Below, one piece after another: positions 1 through 6,160 of a DNA stretch of 6,160 nt. Origin of the DNA: Blastocatellia bacterium. GTDB taxonomy: Bacteria > Acidobacteriota > Blastocatellia > Pyrinomonadales > Pyrinomonadaceae. The DNA lies in NCBI GenBank assembly GCA_013695495.1, contig JACDAK010000109.1, positions 1 to 6,160 of the forward strand, given 5' to 3'. A program made the translations under genes and the position numbers. The notes under the pieces were generated by a model that was not told the DNA's origin, searched no databases, and was given only the letters and a program-made list of their open reading frames with translations. Each line of letters starts with the position of its first letter. The first letter of the stretch is position 1.

Positions 1-972
1 CGACGGCACAGAAATGCCGTTCATCCCGGCGTTCAGGCTTATCAGCGAAACGTCGCAAGCATTTAGAAATATCGGCTGTTCGGCGCGTGGTTTGAGACCG
101 AGGATGGTCACGTTACCTAGTGATCGATCTTTTTTCTGTTCCTCGATCCATTTTTTCTTTCCGCCGTCGCCGATGAACAGAAAGTGTATCTGCGGTTGAT
201 CGACGAGCATTGCCGCACATTCCACGATGCTCTCTAAATCGTGCGTACGCCCCATATTTCCCGAATAGAGCAGTACGAACTTGTCAGCAATATCAAGCTC
301 AATTAGCAAGGCATTTTCCGACTTCGGCCGCGGATGAATAAAGTCGGTTTCTGCACAGTTAGGAACAATGAAGATCGGAATGTCGAGCCCTTCTGATTTC
401 TTGGACAGCAACCGTTCCATGTCTCGTCCAATTACGAAGATCCGGGCGGCGTGCTTATAAAGCCACCGATTCAGAAAATCAATCGTGCGTGCAAAGAACG
501 AGTCGGGCTTCATCTTTCCGGCAGCGATAATGGCATCCGGATACACATCGTACACCAACAGCGAATAGCTTGCTCCTTTTCTCAGAGCAGCTGCAGCGGT
601 AATGAACTGAAGCGTCGGAGGAGCTGTTACGGCAAGAATCCGATCCCCCTTTTGAAAGAATTTCAGAGCATTAAAGAACATCGTTATGCCTAAGGTGAAC
701 ATGTTTGTAAGCCTGAACAAGAGCACGTCTTTGTCCAGCGTTGTGCCAGCCGATCTAAAAATCTCCACACCGTTGTGCACCTCCCGCTTCGGAGCCTTTA
801 CACCGCGAGACGAGTAGCTCGGCTGCCCGCACAGCGCTTTAACATCAAAATGTTCCGCAAGCCCCTCGGCGAAACGGGTCATGTGAAAAGCCGTCGTATT
901 CTCGTCCGGATAAAATGGCTCAGAGACGACCCAAAGTCGCGGCTTTTCCGCTGTCACCTTAGCTTCGATCAT
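1..972 (-). CDS. WbuB/WcaI-like GT4 glycosyltransferase, C-terminus cut by the window edge
   Basis: This frame is open from an ATG at 972 to the left edge, giving 324 residues with no stop, so the 3' end is missing. It is a retaining, nucleotide-sugar-dependent glycosyltransferase of the GT-B fold, expected at the cytoplasmic face of the inner membrane. Visible marks are an N-terminal SEPFYPDENTTAF (residues 17-29), where family members carry the acceptor-side 'YYPE/D' loop, then GQPSYSSRG, TAPPT, DVYPD (142-146), YSGNMG at the start of the donor domain (236-241), FIGDGGKK, and ISVPS at the cut edge, where relatives read 'SVPSK'. Relatives run to about 400 residues, so perhaps 75-90 are missing. 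The start is supported by GAGGGG at 982-977, 4 nt upstream. The gene overlaps the end of the preceding glycosyltransferase by 14 nt. Family is seen with confidence; donor sugar and acceptor cannot be told. WbuB proteins of O-antigen loci often add an N-acetylated deoxyhexosamine, but that is only an analogy. Confidence 0.9.
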   Translation of the reverse strand, partial: MIEAKVTAEKPRLWVVSEPFYPDENTTAFHMTRFAEGLAEHFDVKALCGQPSYSSRGVKAPKREVHNGVEIFRSAGTTLDKDVLLFRLTNMFTLGITMFFNALKFFQKGDRILAVTAPPTLQFITAAAALRKGASYSLLVYDVYPDAIIAAGKMKPDSFFARTIDFLNRWLYKHAARIFVIGRDMERLLSKKSEGLDIPIFIVPNCAETDFIHPRPKSENALLIELDIADKFVLLYSGNMGRTHDLESIVECAAMLVDQPQIHFLFIGDGGKKKWIEEQKKDRSLGNVTILGLKPRAEQPIFLNACDVSLISLNAGMNGISVPS

Positions 973-1993
973 TCAACCCCTCGTTCTCTTTGATCACCCT
1001 TTCATAAAGTTCCTCATATTGTCGAGCGATCAGCTCTGCTGAAAAGCGCCGAATATTTTCAGTTCCTTTCTTCACAAGTTCCTGGCGGTACGGTGAATCC
1101 CCGGCCACCTTTTCGATAGCTCGACGAATTGACATTGGATCTCGCGGATCCGCCAACGCCGCGCCGGAGCCTGCAACCTCCTTCATTGGGCTAAGGTCAC
1201 TCGTGATCACCGGAGTCAACATACCTTGGCCCTCGATTATCGGCAGGCCAAACCCTTCATAAGTCGAACAGAATGCAATGATATCTGCATCTTCGTATTC
1301 AGCTCGCATCTCCTCTTCGGAGAGTTCGGACGCGGACGAATACTCTGTATTGCTCAAAGTGAGAAGTCGCGTGTGCTCGCTGGTTAGAAGGCCGATGATC
1401 CTCAATTTGCATTGCAAACCATTCACAGCCTGAATAACATTCTTAAGATTCTTGTTTGAACCGGTCCCGACCTGCAGAATGACCGGCTTTTCGCGAAACG
1501 TCCTCTTTGATGACGCGATGAAGATCTCTCGAAGCGGGTTCTCGATCACCAAAACTTTCTGCGGATCACACCCCGTCAATTCTACCAACTCCCGCTTGGT
1601 CGCCTCCGAGATCACCGTGATATACCGCATACGGCGCACAGGCAAATCATAGTAAAGCTTTTTGATAACCGCTCGTCTCAGGCCCCAACGCTTCTTCAAT
1701 ATGCCAGTATCATGGATCGTAAGGATCGTCCGTTCAGGCGGCAACCGCAGAGCCATGTACTGAACGTCACCGGTAATATGGTAAATGTCAGCCCTTTCAA
1801 ATCGTGCGGTAAGCAAATTGAGAAAAACCTTTACTGCACCGCGTCCCCACGGAACCTTTGAATAGCTGCACCGATGTCCAAATGCCGTCAGTGATGCACC
1901 GACCTGTTCGAAAACACGCTCCACACTGAGCGGAGTGGGCACGTTTCGCTCTATGAACCGAATGTTGATCTTATTATTCGCCCCGCCGCTCAA
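959..1993 (-). CDS. GT4 family glycosyltransferase (mannosyltransferase-like)
   Basis: A complete 344-residue GT-B glycosyltransferase, close to the usual length for compact GT4 enzymes. The donor half shows the family pattern: TVISEATKREL (126-136), VGTGSNKNLKN beginning the C-terminal Rossmann domain (175-185), and the EX7E signature in STYEGFGLPIIE with E246 and E254. This is followed by PVITSDLSPMKEVAGSGAALADPRDP, the usual nucleotide-contacting stretch. It would transfer a hexose- or heptose-type sugar from a nucleotide donor onto a lipid-linked glycan in the cytoplasm; the sugar is not determinable. The start is TTG at 1993, inside TTGA, so its start and the kinase stop overlap by 4 nt. 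An in-frame stop lies at 2014-2012, the next in-frame ATG is at residue 80, and GTG codons at residues 18 and 24 would cut into the conserved first strand, so TTG is preferred. A weak purine run GAAGAG lies 5 nt upstream. Mannosyltransferase is the nearest general resemblance, not a demonstrated activity. Confidence 0.9.
   Translation of the reverse strand: MSGGANNKINIRFIERNVPTPLSVERVFEQVGASLTAFGHRCSYSKVPWGRGAVKVFLNLLTARFERADIYHITGDVQYMALRLPPERTILTIHDTGILKKRWGLRRAVIKKLYYDLPVRRMRYITVISEATKRELVELTGCDPQKVLVIENPLREIFIASSKRTFREKPVILQVGTGSNKNLKNVIQAVNGLQCKLRIIGLLTSEHTRLLTLSNTEYSSASELSEEEMRAEYEDADIIAFCSTYEGFGLPIIEGQGMLTPVITSDLSPMKEVAGSGAALADPRDPMSIRRAIEKVAGDSPYRQELVKKGTENIRRFSAELIARQYEELYERVIKENEGLNDRS
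977..982 (-). promoter_or_regulatory. Ribosome binding site of the WbuB-like gene
   Basis: GAGGGG lies 4 nt before the ATG at 972 (6 nt if only the GAGG part pairs). It is the best Shine-Dalgarno match among the starts in this window. It lies inside the last codons of the upstream glycosyltransferase, so initiation here is probably coupled to termination of that gene. Confidence 0.5.
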
Positions 1994-2964
1994 GATTGCT
2001 CTTCGTCGCTGTCACTGACGCTTTTCATTAGTTCTGAAGTGATCGCCGTCGTGCCGACCTGCCCGACGACGATTCCAGCCGCAGCGTTCGCGAATGCAGC
2101 GGCCTGGTATGCGTCTGCACCGGCTGCCAAACAGGCCGCCATGCACGCCACGACAGTATCCCCAGCCCCCGTTACGTCAAAGATGTCCTGGGAGAGGGCA
2201 TGAAGATGCTGTACCTCGTGCCCTTTTTGGAACAGGGTCATCCCGTGCTCCCCCTGGGTGATCAGAAGCATCTCGAGTTCGATCTCGCTGAGAAGCCGCT
2301 CGCCTGCAGTTTCTACCAGATTCGGCGTTGCAACGCCCAACTTACAAGCCTCGGCGGCTTCTTTCTGATTTGGCGTGATCAACGTCGCACCTTTATATCG
2401 TGCGTACTCCAAGCCTTTCGGATCGACGACTATCCGCTTGCCCGCGTTGCGAGCAGCCGCTATCATTTTTGCAACGAGAGATTCGGTTAAAAAACCCTTT
2501 GCATAATCAGATAGAACCACAATATCGGCGTGTTTCAGCAGAGATTCATACCGATCGAAAACGATCGCTTCATGGTCGCCGTTGAGCGGTGTCGAATTTT
2601 CACTGTCCACCCGGACGACATGCTGGCCGTGCGCGACGACCCGAGTCTTAACAGTGGTCGGGCGACCTTCCAGTTGGATCAGATCGATGGGATCTACTCC
2701 TTTCGCGGAAATATCGGACCGCAGGAAGGCTCCTTCGCTATCGTCCCCAATACCTCCTAATAGCGAGACACGAGCACCAAGCCCGAGCAGGTTTGCCGCA
2801 ACATTGGCAGCACCACCCGGCGTGAACGAGCTTTCGATAAGTCGCACCACAGGCACCGGAGCCTCCGGCGAAATGCGTTCGACGGTGCCCCACCAGTAGC
2901 GGTCAAGCATTACGTCGCCCGCGACGAGCACGGAGATCTCAGATATTCGATCTACTAGATTCAT
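1990..2964 (-). CDS. hldA: D-glycero-beta-D-manno-heptose-7-phosphate kinase (HldA, RfaE domain I)
   Basis: A 324-residue PfkB-family (ribokinase fold) kinase matching the N-terminal domain of HldE, which spans about 318 residues in E. coli. It phosphorylates D-glycero-D-manno-heptose 7-phosphate at C1 with ATP, giving the 1,7-bisphosphate used in the ADP-heptose branch. Seen directly: GDVMLDRYWWG (16-26), typical of RfaE; PGGAANVAANL (49-59), the PfkB substrate-binding signature; DPKG (181-184); TPNQKEA (197-203); and DVTGAGDTV (263-271), with D269 the expected catalytic base. The protein ends soon after the kinase domain, with an acidic tail SDSDEEQS, and has no adenylyltransferase domain, unlike bifunctional HldE. 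The ATG at 2964 overlaps the end of the fused hldC-gmhA gene by 26 nt, and its stop overlaps the next start by 4 nt, so it is very likely co-translated with both. No strong ribosome binding site is visible. Other PfkB sugar kinases are possible in principle, but the motif spacing and the neighbours argue for HldA. Confidence 0.93.
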   Translation of the reverse strand: MNLVDRISEISVLVAGDVMLDRYWWGTVERISPEAPVPVVRLIESSFTPGGAANVAANLLGLGARVSLLGGIGDDSEGAFLRSDISAKGVDPIDLIQLEGRPTTVKTRVVAHGQHVVRVDSENSTPLNGDHEAIVFDRYESLLKHADIVVLSDYAKGFLTESLVAKMIAAARNAGKRIVVDPKGLEYARYKGATLITPNQKEAAEACKLGVATPNLVETAGERLLSEIELEMLLITQGEHGMTLFQKGHEVQHLHALSQDIFDVTGAGDTVVACMAACLAAGADAYQAAAFANAAAGIVVGQVGTTAITSELMKSVSDSDEEQS

Positions 2965-3979
2965 TGCTAGGTTCAGAGTTGTTGATCATCTCGTCGACCA
3001 TCTCGCACCAGATATGAGCAACAGTGATATGTGCCTCTTGAATACGGGCTGTGCGGCCCGAGGGCACCATCACACACGCATCGGAAAGCGAGGCCAGCTT
3101 TTTACCATTTTCTCCGGTCATGCCGATAACGCGGCATCCGCGGCCGCGGGCCGTCATAACCGCTGCGATCACGTTGGGAGAACTACCGCTTGTGCTTATG
3201 GCGATCAGGCAGTCGCCTTCATTCGCAAGTGCTTCTACTTGCCTCGCGAAGATCCGCTCAAAGCTGTAGTCATTCGCCAGTGCGGTTATGGCCGATGTAT
3301 CCGTAGTAAGAGCGATCGCCGGGAGCGCCCGCCGTTCGGTCTCATATCGGCCCACGAATTCCGCCGCGATGTGCTGAGCATCCGCCGCACTCCCGCCGTT
3401 GCCACAAATGAGCACTTTCTTTCCCTTCCGCACCGTATCGAGCAGGATCTCGGCACATTCCGAAATAACGTCTGATTGCTGAACGATCAGATTTTCGAAA
3501 ACCTTTATGTGCTGCTCTAATGACAAAGCGATCGTATCGCTGGAGAGCGACGCTCTTTGAGGCTCGCTCTTGCGACCGGCTTCCCGTATACGTTCAACGA
3601 TAATTGATGACGAAAACCCTTCAAGCAGCGGCAGCGAGATTACCTTCCCACCATTCTTCAAAACATGATCCGAGCCAACAATCTCGTCAGCCGACCAGTC
3701 ACCGCCTTTCACGAGCACATCAGGCAAGATGCGACGAATAAGAACTTCTGGCGTCGGCTCATTAAAGATGACGACCTCATCAACAAACGGTAGAGCATTC
3801 AGCGCGGCCGCTCTCTCGTCTTGCGTAAGGATCGGGCGCTCGGGCCCTTTGATCTTCCTCACCGAAGCATCGCTGTTGATACCAACGATCAATTTCGAGC
3901 CGAGAGCCCTAGCCCGCGCGAGCAGATCGTAATGGCCGGGATGAAGGATGTCAAAACATCCGTTAGTGAAAACGATCAT
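2939..3979 (-). CDS. hldC-gmhA: Fused heptose-1-phosphate adenylyltransferase and sedoheptulose-7-phosphate isomerase (HldC-GmhA)
   Basis: One continuous 346-residue frame carries two heptose enzymes. Residues 1-133 are a RfaE-domain-II nucleotidyltransferase that makes ADP-heptose from heptose 1-phosphate and ATP: FTNGCFDILHPGH has the HxGH motif (H13, H16), followed by INSDASVRKIKGPERPI (34-50), DVLVKGGDW (87-95) and the EGFSSSII block (120-127). After a polar linker (about 134-152), residues 153-335 are a GmhA-type SIS domain, which converts sedoheptulose 7-phosphate to D-glycero-D-manno-heptose 7-phosphate: CGNGGSAADAQHIAAEF (192-208), STSGSSPNV (262-270) and RIQEAHITVAH (312-322). E207 and H317 align with the catalytic Glu and His of E. 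coli GmhA. Both halves look complete and intact. The first begins right at its first beta strand, shorter than the usual lead-in. The protein covers the first and the adenylylation steps of the pathway; the kinase gene follows with a 26-nt overlap. The ATG at 3979 lacks a clear ribosome binding site. Partner domains are normally separate or, for HldC, fused to the kinase. Confidence 0.93.
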   Translation of the reverse strand: MIVFTNGCFDILHPGHYDLLARARALGSKLIVGINSDASVRKIKGPERPILTQDERAAALNALPFVDEVVIFNEPTPEVLIRRILPDVLVKGGDWSADEIVGSDHVLKNGGKVISLPLLEGFSSSIIVERIREAGRKSEPQRASLSSDTIALSLEQHIKVFENLIVQQSDVISECAEILLDTVRKGKKVLICGNGGSAADAQHIAAEFVGRYETERRALPAIALTTDTSAITALANDYSFERIFARQVEALANEGDCLIAISTSGSSPNVIAAVMTARGRGCRVIGMTGENGKKLASLSDACVMVPSGRTARIQEAHITVAHIWCEMVDEMINNSEPSNESSRSNI

Positions 3980-4004
3980 TTGATTAAGAGTTCAGTAACT
4001 AGGA

Positions 4005-4010
4005 ATTATA
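4005..4010 (-). promoter_or_regulatory. Possible -10 element before hldC-gmhA
   Basis: The 63-bp gap between the polymerase stop and hldC-gmhA contains an exact TATAAT at 4010-4005, about 25 nt before the ATG at 3979. That would start transcription near 3998 with a leader of roughly 19 nt. No good -35 hexamer lies 15-20 bp upstream (GGTGAG, AGGTGA and GTGAGT are the candidates), so this is either a weak or activator-dependent internal promoter, or chance in an AT-rich gap. Confidence 0.35.
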
Positions 4011-4042
4011 AAGGAATACGTCGAGAACTCACCTCAGCCGAT

Positions 4043-5602
4043 CTACGGGATGAGTGGCGGATCACGTCGGATATCACGGGTTAATGGCCGGTATCCTATC
4101 AATCGAGCGATCACGACTACGAAGACGATGCCAACTATGGTCGTAAATCCGACTCTTATCATGTTTGGGAATAGATTTCCGTAGAAGCTCTCAAACGATA
4201 CGGAGATAAGCAGCATGACGTAAAGGACGAGCCGCCATGTTACTGCGGGCTGCCCCTCAATGAGCGAGCGGTAAACGACACGCATGATCAGCCCAAGTAA
4301 AAGCATTCCTAAGATCACGCCGATCTCCCCGAAATTGCGCAGCAGATCAGCGATAGGCGTAACCGCAAACGAGTTTTCACCAAAATCAAAATAAAGGTCC
4401 GCATAGCCGCGAGCTTCGGACGCAACAACCTTATCTGCCCAGATGAAACGCGGAATGAAAAACGTAGACAGGTCTTTCATAATGTTGTTGTCTAACCCAT
4501 ACATCTCCTCATAGGGGCGCAATCGTTCATAATTCGACACGACGACCGCGACGGAACTCAGCGTATCAAGCCGCTCCGAAACCGCGTAGAAAGCGAACTC
4601 GAAGTTCTCCCAAACCCCCGTCCGCCCCACGTGATCGACCGTCCGAAAGACGGTCTCGGAATACTCATCGATGTCGACACGACTCTCAGTCCCCTTCAGC
4701 ATTCGGAAGGTCGTGCCGTAGATCATTCCGACTGCGATACTTACGAAGACTAACAATCCCCCTAGCGTCGCTTTCTTGATGGTCAGCCGTCTTCCCGCCA
4801 GAAGATATGCCAAGCCCGCTACTACGATCACCTGCAAAAGACTTGAGCGATTCCCGGCATAAAGAGCCTTTGCAAGAGCTGACACTACGAGAATGCCCGT
4901 GATCACCGCAGACTGGATGTCAAAGCGCGGCTGTTTGAATACGATGTACCAAAGCAGGAATGTGCCCTGGATCCAGAATAGGGTTGTTAGATAGATGAGC
5001 CCGTCAAAAAGTCCCGTTTCTTCAACACGTTGATAGCCCACGAGGCCGAGTATCAAAGCGATAACATTGTTAAAGAATCCCAAGCTCATCAACGCGATAC
5101 CCGGAATAGCGAAGGACAAGGGTTCGAAATCCCGATTCGGTAATATCGACTCGACCCTTTCACCGATTATCCTTCCGATAGGCAACATAAATCCTATCGC
5201 ATAGGCAAGAAACCCACCCGCGACCAGAACTGTGGTGTAAGGAAGATCATACTCCGGATTCTGGATAAAGCTAAGATAATAAGGTTGCGACCATCCGCTA
5301 GCGAGCAGAGTTCCGCCAACGACAAATGCCGGGAGAAAGTATGAGATCGCGGCGTAAATCACCGGGTTGTAAAAAGTGAATTTGCCTTTCGTATATAAGA
5401 CAAACGACGGAATGGCCAGCGACAATAAGATCATCGTGATCCATGGCAGCAAGTAAAGATAGGGGAAAACCCGGGTGAAATCGCTCGTCAACAGTATCGC
5501 GATTCCGGCGATCAGGAACACCGAGGCCATGATCCCTAACCCCACAGGAAGAAATCGGTCAGCGGGATGATACCGCTGCTGAACTTGAAGGTTAATAGCC
5601 AT
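4043..5602 (-). CDS. Wzy-like O-antigen/exopolysaccharide polymerase, multi-pass membrane protein
   Basis: A 519-residue integral membrane protein with about 12 predicted hydrophobic spans, by eye near 18-38, 46-68, 76-102, 123-142, 163-188, 203-222, 230-248, 255-270, 279-297, 422-443, 455-470 and 484-502. Between residues about 298 and 421 lies one large hydrophilic, presumably periplasmic loop. It carries PRFIWADK (384-391) and, 30 residues on, a DLLRNFGEIG segment leading into the next span. A proline-arginine-x-x-tryptophan-x-aspartate-lysine loop followed by a 'NFG..G' helix is common in oligosaccharide repeat-unit polymerases. The Wzy role is inferred from topology, that loop and the position next to a flippase: it would join lipid-linked repeat units at the periplasmic face. 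Primary sequence in this family is poorly conserved, and an O-antigen ligase (WaaL-like) role cannot be excluded. The ATG at 5602 gives a short polar N-terminus before the first span; no strong ribosome binding site is seen. A good promoter match precedes it. Confidence 0.8.
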   Translation of the reverse strand: MAINLQVQQRYHPADRFLPVGLGIMASVFLIAGIAILLTSDFTRVFPYLYLLPWITMILLSLAIPSFVLYTKGKFTFYNPVIYAAISYFLPAFVVGGTLLASGWSQPYYLSFIQNPEYDLPYTTVLVAGGFLAYAIGFMLPIGRIIGERVESILPNRDFEPLSFAIPGIALMSLGFFNNVIALILGLVGYQRVEETGLFDGLIYLTTLFWIQGTFLLWYIVFKQPRFDIQSAVITGILVVSALAKALYAGNRSSLLQVIVVAGLAYLLAGRRLTIKKATLGGLLVFVSIAVGMIYGTTFRMLKGTESRVDIDEYSETVFRTVDHVGRTGVWENFEFAFYAVSERLDTLSSVAVVVSNYERLRPYEEMYGLDNNIMKDLSTFFIPRFIWADKVVASEARGYADLYFDFGENSFAVTPIADLLRNFGEIGVILGMLLLGLIMRVVYRSLIEGQPAVTWRLVLYVMLLISVSFESFYGNLFPNMIRVGFTTIVGIVFVVVIARLIGYRPLTRDIRRDPPLIP

Positions 5603-5618
5603 TTATCGTCTTTGTATG

Positions 5619-5647
5619 ATGATAGTTGCTCAAGTGGGGGATATCAA
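5619..5647 (-). promoter_or_regulatory. Sigma-70-type promoter before the polymerase gene
   Basis: In the 56-bp gap after the flippase stop, TTGATA (5647-5642) and TATCAT (5624-5619) are separated by exactly 17 bp. Each hexamer matches the housekeeping sigma consensus at 5 of 6 positions. Transcription would start near 5612, leaving a leader of only about 10 nt before the ATG at 5602. The site would let the polymerase and the heptose and glycosyltransferase genes be transcribed independently of the flippase. Inferred from sequence only. Confidence 0.45.
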
Positions 5648-5658
5648 CCTTCATTCGA

Positions 5659-6160
5659 TCAGGATCTCCGCAAGTCTGCGATCATTGACCGGCTCAAGAA
5701 GCGGGTGAGCAGCATCGCGGCAAGAAAACCACAGGTTCCAGCAACCGCCGTTAGAATCAAAGTGTGCCAGGAAACTTCTAGAACGGATATGGCGTGAGTC
5801 TGTATATAGCCAATTAGTGCTGCGACGGTCGTCAAAATTGCGGCATTAGCTGCCCAAAACGCGAAAAGGGGCCGTCCGAAGCACGTCCGCTCAACGTACA
5901 AGACTACCGGAAGCGTGATCGCAGCACCGATCACTCTGCCATAAGCAATGCCTTCCTCGCCGCCGCCGACGAAACCTAGCATCAAAATGATCGCAACGGT
6001 CGCAAGGACGATAGAGGTAGCAGCGTTTATCCCCGGCTTTCTGAAGGCCTCCGCCGTGTGCCAAGCAACGATCCCGACCGCGATGAGTCCGAATGAGGCC
6101 GCATGTGGCACGAGGATCGGATACGATCGAGCTTCAAACTCCGTCCCGAGCCAGAGCCGG
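5659..6160 (-). CDS. Wzx/MATE-like polysaccharide flippase, C-terminal part (5' end outside the window)
   Basis: The frame is open from the right edge (first full codon at 6159) to a TGA at 5661-5659, giving the last 166 residues. It begins with LWLGTEFE, resembling the 'W-G-x-F' stretch that precedes the late membrane helices of Wzx and other polysaccharide exporters of the MOP superfamily. About five hydrophobic spans follow (near fragment residues 18-38, 48-68, 74-94, 103-126 and 136-157), which suits the C-terminal half of a 12- to 14-span flippase. It should move undecaprenyl-diphosphate-linked repeat units across the inner membrane, supplying the polymerase encoded next. The GTG at 6111 is an internal valine codon, not a start, because the reading frame and the family-like sequence continue upstream. 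Family assignment rests on hydrophobicity pattern, the short motif and context; other multi-pass transporters are possible. Confidence 0.7.
   Translation of the reverse strand, partial: RLWLGTEFEARSYPILVPHAASFGLIAVGIVAWHTAEAFRKPGINAATSIVLATVAIILMLGFVGGGEEGIAYGRVIGAAITLPVVLYVERTCFGRPLFAFWAANAAILTTVAALIGYIQTHAISVLEVSWHTLILTAVAGTCGFLAAMLLTRFLSRSMIADLRRS

Noticed and set aside
451..993. Plus-strand open frames of 72 and 80 codons opposite the WbuB-like gene
   Set aside because: The minus-strand frame is open without interruption from 972 to the left edge and carries clear GT4 motifs; the plus-strand frames do not.
2200..2899. Several overlapping plus-strand open frames opposite the kinase
   Set aside because: All are antisense to a kinase with intact motifs, overlap each other in different frames, and encode low-complexity, family-less proteins.
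3138..3149. Perfect 12-bp GC palindrome CCGCGGCCGCGG
   Set aside because: It falls inside the isomerase coding sequence (an Arg-Gly-Arg-Gly stretch) and is explained by GC-rich codons; there is no T-run or second copy nearby.
3014..3475. 153-codon plus-strand open frame opposite the isomerase domain
   Set aside because: It lies wholly antisense to the highly conserved SIS domain, has no recognisable domain and no visible ribosome binding site; it is a by-product of the codon use of the real gene.
3523..3581. Suspected frameshift or missing stop joining two genes in hldC-gmhA
   Set aside because: The linker is in frame, polar and of plausible length, both domains are intact, and no ribosome binding site or start codon with family-like spacing suggests a separate gmhA start.
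3988..4001. Short inverted repeat (AGTT/AACT) between the -10 element and the hldC-gmhA start
   Set aside because: A 4-bp stem with no T-tract is too weak to call a terminator or operator.
5659..6111. A separate 150-residue gene starting at the GTG at 6111
   Set aside because: The frame continues open to the window edge and the upstream residues (LWLGTEFE) fit the flippase family, so the GTG is internal.

Overview
The window is one uninterrupted block of minus-strand genes from a bacterial surface-polysaccharide locus. In transcription order (high to low coordinates) it reads: C-terminal part of a Wzx/MATE-like flippase (cut by the right edge), a 519-residue Wzy-like polymerase, a fused HldC-GmhA protein, a separate HldA-type heptose kinase, a family GT4 glycosyltransferase, and a second GT4 glycosyltransferase of the WbuB/WcaI type (cut by the left edge). 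Nearly every base is coding; the only gaps are about 56 bp before the polymerase and about 63 bp before the fusion gene, and each holds a promoter-like element. I see no tRNA, rRNA, CRISPR array, insertion sequence, transposase remnant or convincing terminator.

The genes fit together as a Wzx/Wzy-dependent assembly line with its own sugar-nucleotide supply. The fusion and the kinase together cover three of the steps that turn sedoheptulose 7-phosphate into an ADP-activated manno-heptose: isomerisation (GmhA), 1-phosphorylation (HldA) and adenylylation (HldC). The two GT4 enzymes would add sugars to a lipid-linked repeat unit at the cytoplasmic face, the flippase would export it and the Wzy-like protein would polymerise it. 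The 1,7-bisphosphate phosphatase GmhB and the epimerase HldD are not visible here. The last four genes overlap by 26, 4 and 14 nt, which points to a translationally coupled operon.

The main oddity is domain arrangement. In the E. coli scheme the kinase and the adenylyltransferase are fused as HldE and GmhA stands alone. Here the adenylyltransferase sits at the N-terminus of the isomerase and the kinase is its own gene downstream. The biochemistry is known; the packaging is the notable part. I do not see a wholly novel system.

Organism: a Gram-negative bacterium with mid-range GC content is the most natural reading, because of ADP-heptose synthesis beside Wzx/Wzy genes. Acidobacteriota is a guess from the general style of the proteins and is low confidence. 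Some Gram-positive bacteria also make activated heptose for S-layer glycans, so phylum cannot be fixed from this window.
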